Of a stretch of DNA of 64,000 bases, positions 60,555 to 64,000 are shown piece after piece. The position numbers and the translations under genes were made by a program. The first letter of the stretch is position 1. Each line of letters opens with the position of its first letter. Source of the DNA: Chryseosolibacter sp964532595 (GTDB taxonomy: Bacteria > Bacteroidota > Bacteroidia > Cytophagales > Cyclobacteriaceae). Location of the stretch: positions 30,167 to 94,166 of the forward strand of contig CAZHIQ010000008.1 in NCBI GenBank assembly GCA_964532595.1, in the 5' to 3' direction. Below the pieces are notes generated by a model, which was given only the letters and a program-made list of their open reading frames with translations, did not search any database and was not told where the DNA came from.

Positions 60555-61826
60555 TTGATAAAGCGCGTCCGATATTACATATTCCTCCGCGATGTCTTGT
60601 TGTTGGCGTTGACTACGTTTGGTGGTCCCCAAGCCCATCTCGCATATTTTCAGAAGGTGCTGGTAGATCGAAGGGGTTATTTGACTGAGGCCGAGCTAAT
60701 GGAGCTTAATTCACTGTGTCAGATGCTGCCCGGACCTGCATCGACGCAGACGTTGATTGCTGTCGGTTTTAGGATCGGTGGCCCAAACCTCGCTTATCTT
60801 ACACTGCTCGTGTGGACGTTGCCTTCGCTGATTTTTATGACCGGGGCGGCCATTGCACTGTCCAGTATCCAGGAGAAGAACTGGTCCACGGAGTTCACGC
60901 GGTATATCCAACCGATGGCCGTAGGATTCGTGAGCTACGGCGCTTATATGATCAGCCTGCGCACGGTGAGTACCAAGACCGGAATATTTCTCATGATCAC
61001 TGCTGCGGTGCTTTCGTATTTCGTCCAGACGCCGTTTATCTATCCCTTCATCATCCTTGGATCAGGGCTCGTTACGGCGCTGAAGTTTCGTTCGCAACCG
61101 CGAGAGGAGAAGACCCGGATGAACATCAACTGGTCGAATCTGATTCTTTGGGCCGGGGTTTTGGTGTTCGCCGCTGCGCTGGGGGGCGTTACAAAAGCGT
61201 TACCCGTGAAGCTATTTGAAAACTTCTACCGTAACGGTAGTCTCGTGTTTGGAGGAGGCCAGGTGCTTGCTCCCCTCCTGTATACTGAATTTGTGGAAAT
61301 CCCTGACGGAGATGAGACAAAGGTCGGGGCATTGCGCAGCAGGCTGAAGGAGCAGTATGCGCCGAAGCCCTATCACACGCCTATTTCACATCAGGAGTTT
61401 TTGTCCGGATACGCAGTAGCGCAGGCGCTGCCTGGTCCGTCATTTTCTTTCAGTGCGTACATCGGGGCGTTGTCAGCAAGGAGCTATGGAACAGGCGGTG
61501 AGATTTTAGGGGCGGTCATGTCGACGATCGCGATCTACCTGCCGGGTACGTTCATGATCTTTTTTGTTATCCGATTTTGGGCCAATCTTAAGAAATATCG
61601 ACCTGTGCGTGCTTCGCTGGAAGGGATAACCGCCGCGGCCTCGGGGCTGGTGGCAGCCTCTGCTATTATTATGTTCCAGCCTTTAGAAAATACGTTCCTC
61701 AACTTTAGTGTGACAATCGCCACCTTCTGCGTGCTCGTGTTCACACGCGTCCCAGCCCCGGTTATTATCGTGGGCGGTCTGGTACTCGGGGTGGTGGTTC
61801 ACTGGTTCGGATTGGCCGGAAGTTAA
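60555..61826 (+). CDS. chrA: Chromate transporter
   Basis: A 423-residue membrane transporter of the CHR family, which exports chromate by proton-linked or sulfate-linked exchange. Each half carries the signature FGGPQAHLAYF-type motif and the QMLPGPASTQT / QALPGPSFSFSAYIGAL block. About ten hydrophobic segments are seen. The only start in the open frame before the conserved part is TTG at 60555. It converges on the next gene with a one-base gap between the stops. Chromate resistance is the usual role, but sulfate-like substrates are possible. Confidence 0.88.
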   Translation: MIKRVRYYIFLRDVLLLALTTFGGPQAHLAYFQKVLVDRRGYLTEAELMELNSLCQMLPGPASTQTLIAVGFRIGGPNLAYLTLLVWTLPSLIFMTGAAIALSSIQEKNWSTEFTRYIQPMAVGFVSYGAYMISLRTVSTKTGIFLMITAAVLSYFVQTPFIYPFIILGSGLVTALKFRSQPREEKTRMNINWSNLILWAGVLVFAAALGGVTKALPVKLFENFYRNGSLVFGGGQVLAPLLYTEFVEIPDGDETKVGALRSRLKEQYAPKPYHTPISHQEFLSGYAVAQALPGPSFSFSAYIGALSARSYGTGGEILGAVMSTIAIYLPGTFMIFFVIRFWANLKKYRPVRASLEGITAAASGLVAASAIIMFQPLENTFLNFSVTIATFCVLVFTRVPAPVIIVGGLVLGVVVHWFGLAGS

Positions 61827-61827
61827 A

Positions 61828-62547
61828 CTACTTCCGCCCTCCGTAGAAGAGCGTAAAGAAGAAGGTTGGGAAGACCGACGAGTTCCTGGCTGTGGGGATC
61901 AATTCAATTTCGCTGGCGTAGGCATCGAGCAAGAACCCTGCCTCGAATCCCGTTACATGACTCTTTACGGTGCCGAGCTCAAAATTGATGGCAGCTTTGG
62001 CGTTTGCGCCGAGCTTTATTTCAGATTCGCCAACGCCCTCGAAAAGTCGCCCTGGACCATAAATCTGTCCAAACTGGATCGAGGGGGTATAGGGTCTGCG
62101 TATGGCTGCGCCACCATCGGCTATCAGTTCGACGTAATAGGGGGCATGAAGACCAATGCTTGGCCCAACCGCGAACACGCCCTTTATCTCCACGCCTTGC
62201 TGAGGAGCCTTCTTGAAGAGGATTATGTCGCGGCCATACTGAAGGCGGAAGGTGTAGAGGTAGTGACTCTTGCCGTAAATGAAGAAGTTGCCCGTATTTT
62301 GAGCGCTGTACCGTTGTTCCTGCGGGTGCTTGACGTTCATGATCTCGAGGCCAAACGTCTCGAGTACGCGGTCACTGGTCTTGCGTGCTTTCTTAAAAAC
62401 CAGTCCGCCGATCAGCCCTCCGTGGGTGTTCTTGTTAATACCCCAGGTAAACTCGGAAGAGTAATCGTAACTGTCCTGGGTCTGGGCGATCGCCGGCGTA
62501 GCGAAGATGCAACCAATGAAAAGAGCGAATAATGTCTGGCGCTTCAT
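61828..62547 (-). CDS. Hypothetical outer-membrane beta-barrel protein
   Basis: A 239-residue protein with a signal peptide (FATPAIAQTQD) and a pattern of alternating aromatic and charged strands (YDYSSEFTWGINKN, HYLYTFRLQYGRDI, PSIGLHAPYYVELIADG), ending in the short FFFTLFYGGRK. This suits a small outer-membrane barrel, but I do not recognise a named family. Nothing nearby suggests a substrate. Confidence 0.65.
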   Translation of the reverse strand: MKRQTLFALFIGCIFATPAIAQTQDSYDYSSEFTWGINKNTHGGLIGGLVFKKARKTSDRVLETFGLEIMNVKHPQEQRYSAQNTGNFFIYGKSHYLYTFRLQYGRDIILFKKAPQQGVEIKGVFAVGPSIGLHAPYYVELIADGGAAIRRPYTPSIQFGQIYGPGRLFEGVGESEIKLGANAKAAINFELGTVKSHVTGFEAGFLLDAYASEIELIPTARNSSVFPTFFFTLFYGGRK

Positions 62548-62640
62548 TGAGCCTGTAACAGCTATTTTCCCAAAATTTACTCTAATCCCATACCAACCCC
62601 AAGTGTTCGCCCAAAAACAATGCGGAACGCGGCACGGACA

Positions 62641-62985
62641 CTAGGCCGGTGTCAGATGTGTTTTTACCGCCTCAAAATCGATGGCGAAGTGTGACATATC
62701 TGCGATTGACCTACCATCGGCAATCACCAGTACCTGGGGTGATTCGTGTTCGACACCAAACAGCTCCGCGATCCGGTTAGAGATGTGACGGTAGGCAATC
62801 AGGTCGAGGAGGTAACGTTTTGTTTCGCCCGCAGCCTTCGGGTCCCACTGGCGATCAAGCCGGTCGAGGGCTGTACGGCTGATATTACAACGCGTGCTGT
62901 GTTTGTAAATTATAACGGGTTGTTTCTTTGACTCCGCAACAATTTCATCGAGTTGCTGAAGGTCGGTAATGTCTATCCAGTTCAT
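62641..62985 (-). CDS. ytxJ: Bacillithiol system redox-active protein YtxJ
   Basis: A 114-residue thioredoxin-fold protein. The family signature VIIYKHSTRCNIS is present, with a single active Cys in a Cys-x-x-Ser motif (CNIS), and so is the later ESPQVLVIADG. YtxJ is linked with bacillithiol, the low-molecular thiol used by many Bacteroidota and Firmicutes, as a monothiol bacilliredoxin. It begins five bases before the repeat-protein stop on the same strand. Confidence 0.88.
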   Translation of the reverse strand: MNWIDITDLQQLDEIVAESKKQPVIIYKHSTRCNISRTALDRLDRQWDPKAAGETKRYLLDLIAYRHISNRIAELFGVEHESPQVLVIADGRSIADMSHFAIDFEAVKTHLTPA

Positions 62986-62990
62986 GGTTG

Positions 62991-64000
62991 TTAATCATAC
63001 CACAGGCCAGCCTCGCCTTTGTCGTAGCGAGGTTTCCGACCTTTGTCATTCTGCTTAAGATGTTCTGGTTGTGTCTCGTTCTTTCTGAACAAACGCGCCC
63101 ACCAGAGCATAAAGTTCGTCGTCACATCTCTTTCGCCAGCAACGTTGTTGCGGTTCGTCTTGACAAATCGCGCATCGGGATGAAGATCCTGTTTTTCGAA
63201 CAGATTAAAGCGCTTGACGCGGATATTTCCCTGATACGCTGTAGCCCGTGTAAAGGCTCGGCCGGGTTCTCTGACTTTAAGGGCAAGATCGGCGCTGGCG
63301 GGGTTGCGAATATAGTCCCAATTGCGTTTTGTGCGACCGACGTAGCGTGTCGCTTTGATATAGGCTGCATCTGGTTTTCGCACCAGTAATGCGCCATCGG
63401 CCGCGTTCGGATTTCTTGCGTAACGCCAGTCACGACGCACGTTCCCTGTGTAGCTACCTCCGCGGTTGTACCCCGCTCCGGGTTGTCGGACTTTAAGAGC
63501 TTCTTTTGCGCTGTTGGGGTTGAGAACGTATTTCGGGCTTTTGAGATGCCCTGTGAAACGTCCCGTCTGCTCCGTAGCTTCACTGGGCCGCCTCACCCGC
63601 AATGCTTCATCGTCGGCATTGGGATTTCGGATGTACTCGTTCCGTTTCCTCGCGACACTGCCGGTGTACCGGTTGACGGTCCGGTGGTTGCTGTAGGAGC
63701 GGGCCTCGATCGGTTCCCCCTTGTTATTCCAGGAACCGCTTATACTACCTCCTCCTTTCTCTGGCCGCCGTGCCTTCAGGTTACCGGTGTAGCGGTTGAC
63801 CGTGTGGTGGTCGGCGTACATCCGATTAGCAATCGGGCGGCCTTTATTGTTCCATGACCCGCTGATACTGCCTCCCCCTTTTTCTGGTCGGCGAAACCGG
63901 ATATTTCCGGTATATCCTTCACCCTGCTCCTGATGGGTTGGGCGCGTGCGAATGTTGCCCGTATACCCTTCGCCCTGGTATTGCACACCTTTTCTTAAAC
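62991..64000 (-). CDS. Tandem-repeat exported-type protein, 3' part (5' end outside window)
   Basis: The reading frame is open to the right edge, so the N-terminus and any signal peptide lie outside. About 335 residues show repeats with a YTGN[IV]R-type core, in two subtypes: a 41-residue unit with GGGSISGSWNNKG, and units of about 36 residues with RNPNAxxxAL-VR-P. After the repeats the C-terminus reads NFMLWWARLFRKNE and ends KPRYDKGEAGLWYD. Strongly basic, no cysteine. I do not recognise the family; it could be periplasmic or surface-linked. GTG at 63986 is only the first possible start in the visible part. Confidence 0.75.
   Translation of the reverse strand, partial: LRKGVQYQGEGYTGNIRTRPTHQEQGEGYTGNIRFRRPEKGGGSISGSWNNKGRPIANRMYADHHTVNRYTGNLKARRPEKGGGSISGSWNNKGEPIEARSYSNHRTVNRYTGSVARKRNEYIRNPNADDEALRVRRPSEATEQTGRFTGHLKSPKYVLNPNSAKEALKVRQPGAGYNRGGSYTGNVRRDWRYARNPNAADGALLVRKPDAAYIKATRYVGRTKRNWDYIRNPASADLALKVREPGRAFTRATAYQGNIRVKRFNLFEKQDLHPDARFVKTNRNNVAGERDVTTNFMLWWARLFRKNETQPEHLKQNDKGRKPRYDKGEAGLWYD
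63669..63914 (-). repeat. Two tandem 123-bp coding repeats
   Basis: Units 63792-63914 and 63669-63791 each encode 41 residues from YTGN to VNR; 31 of 41 residues are identical by my count. They belong to the larger repeat array of this gene. Confidence 0.85.

Noticed and set aside
1..64000. CRISPR array, insertion sequence, prophage, integron or toxin-antitoxin module
   Set aside because: No regularly spaced repeats outside the repeat-protein gene, no transposase or integrase, and no sharp change in composition were found.

Overview
The window is chromosomal DNA from a member of the Bacteroidota, most likely a Cytophagales-type gliding or environmental bacterium. The evidence is a type IX secretion / gliding core cluster (porP-gldK-gldL-gldM-gldN), a PorW/SprE-like lipoprotein, an F-type ATP synthase operon without atpD and atpC, lineage-typical families (DUF4271, DUF4286, YtxJ of the bacillithiol system), no clear Shine-Dalgarno sequences, and repeated copies of the Bacteroidota -7 promoter element TAnnTTTG directly before genes. 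No CRISPR array, insertion sequence, prophage or rRNA operon was seen. Species was not determined.

Layout. 1-3772: 3' part of gltX with a small downstream gene, an AIM24-like protein, a saccharopine/alanine dehydrogenase-like enzyme and DUF4286. 3781-7728 (minus): GNAT acetyltransferase, prolyl oligopeptidase lipoprotein, serS. 7729-8075: a divergent control region with a strong palindrome and a foldable rho leader. 8076-12395: rho, DEAD-box helicase (minus), dihydroorotase, tRNA-His. 12516-17361: small orphan gene, zinc-ribbon membrane protein, alpha/beta hydrolase with dxs, scpA. 17366-21623 (minus): creatininase-like, lytic transglycosylase, LOG-like, TerB-like, hemW. 21685-29299: DUF4271, hemD-like, then porP-gldKLMN. 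29369-36028 (minus): porW, PBP1A and uvrC in one tight operon. 36121-43047: M23 peptidase, bactofilin, then atpZ, an AtpI-like protein and atpBEFHAG. 43100-48670: UbiA-like and UbiE-like membrane-lipid enzymes, a PAS histidine kinase, a GNAT protein, hemH. 48679-50710 (minus): NadR-like kinase, TauE/SafE exporter, RlpA. 50893-59472: guaB, a complete RsbU-RsbV-RsbW type partner-switching module, and three SurA-like foldase genes. 59522-64000: 2OG-Fe(II) oxygenase, chromate transporter, outer-membrane protein, YtxJ, and the 3' part of a gene for a tandem-repeat protein.

How they fit together. Much of the window serves the cell envelope. The T9SS motor and ring proteins, PorW, a bifunctional peptidoglycan synthase, two lytic enzymes, a bactofilin with its M23 peptidase, and three periplasmic foldases suit a cell that exports large proteins and builds outer-membrane barrels. 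Housekeeping genes fill the rest. The most unusual protein feature is a stretch in GldN (about residues 125-166) that resembles a CBM5/12 carbohydrate-binding module; this suggests that this T9SS ring protein might itself contact glycan. Other points of note are leaderless-looking promoters, a porW gene with a TTG start overlapped by a four-codon upstream ORF, a perfect 11-bp hairpin between atpE and atpF, and the repeat protein at the right edge.
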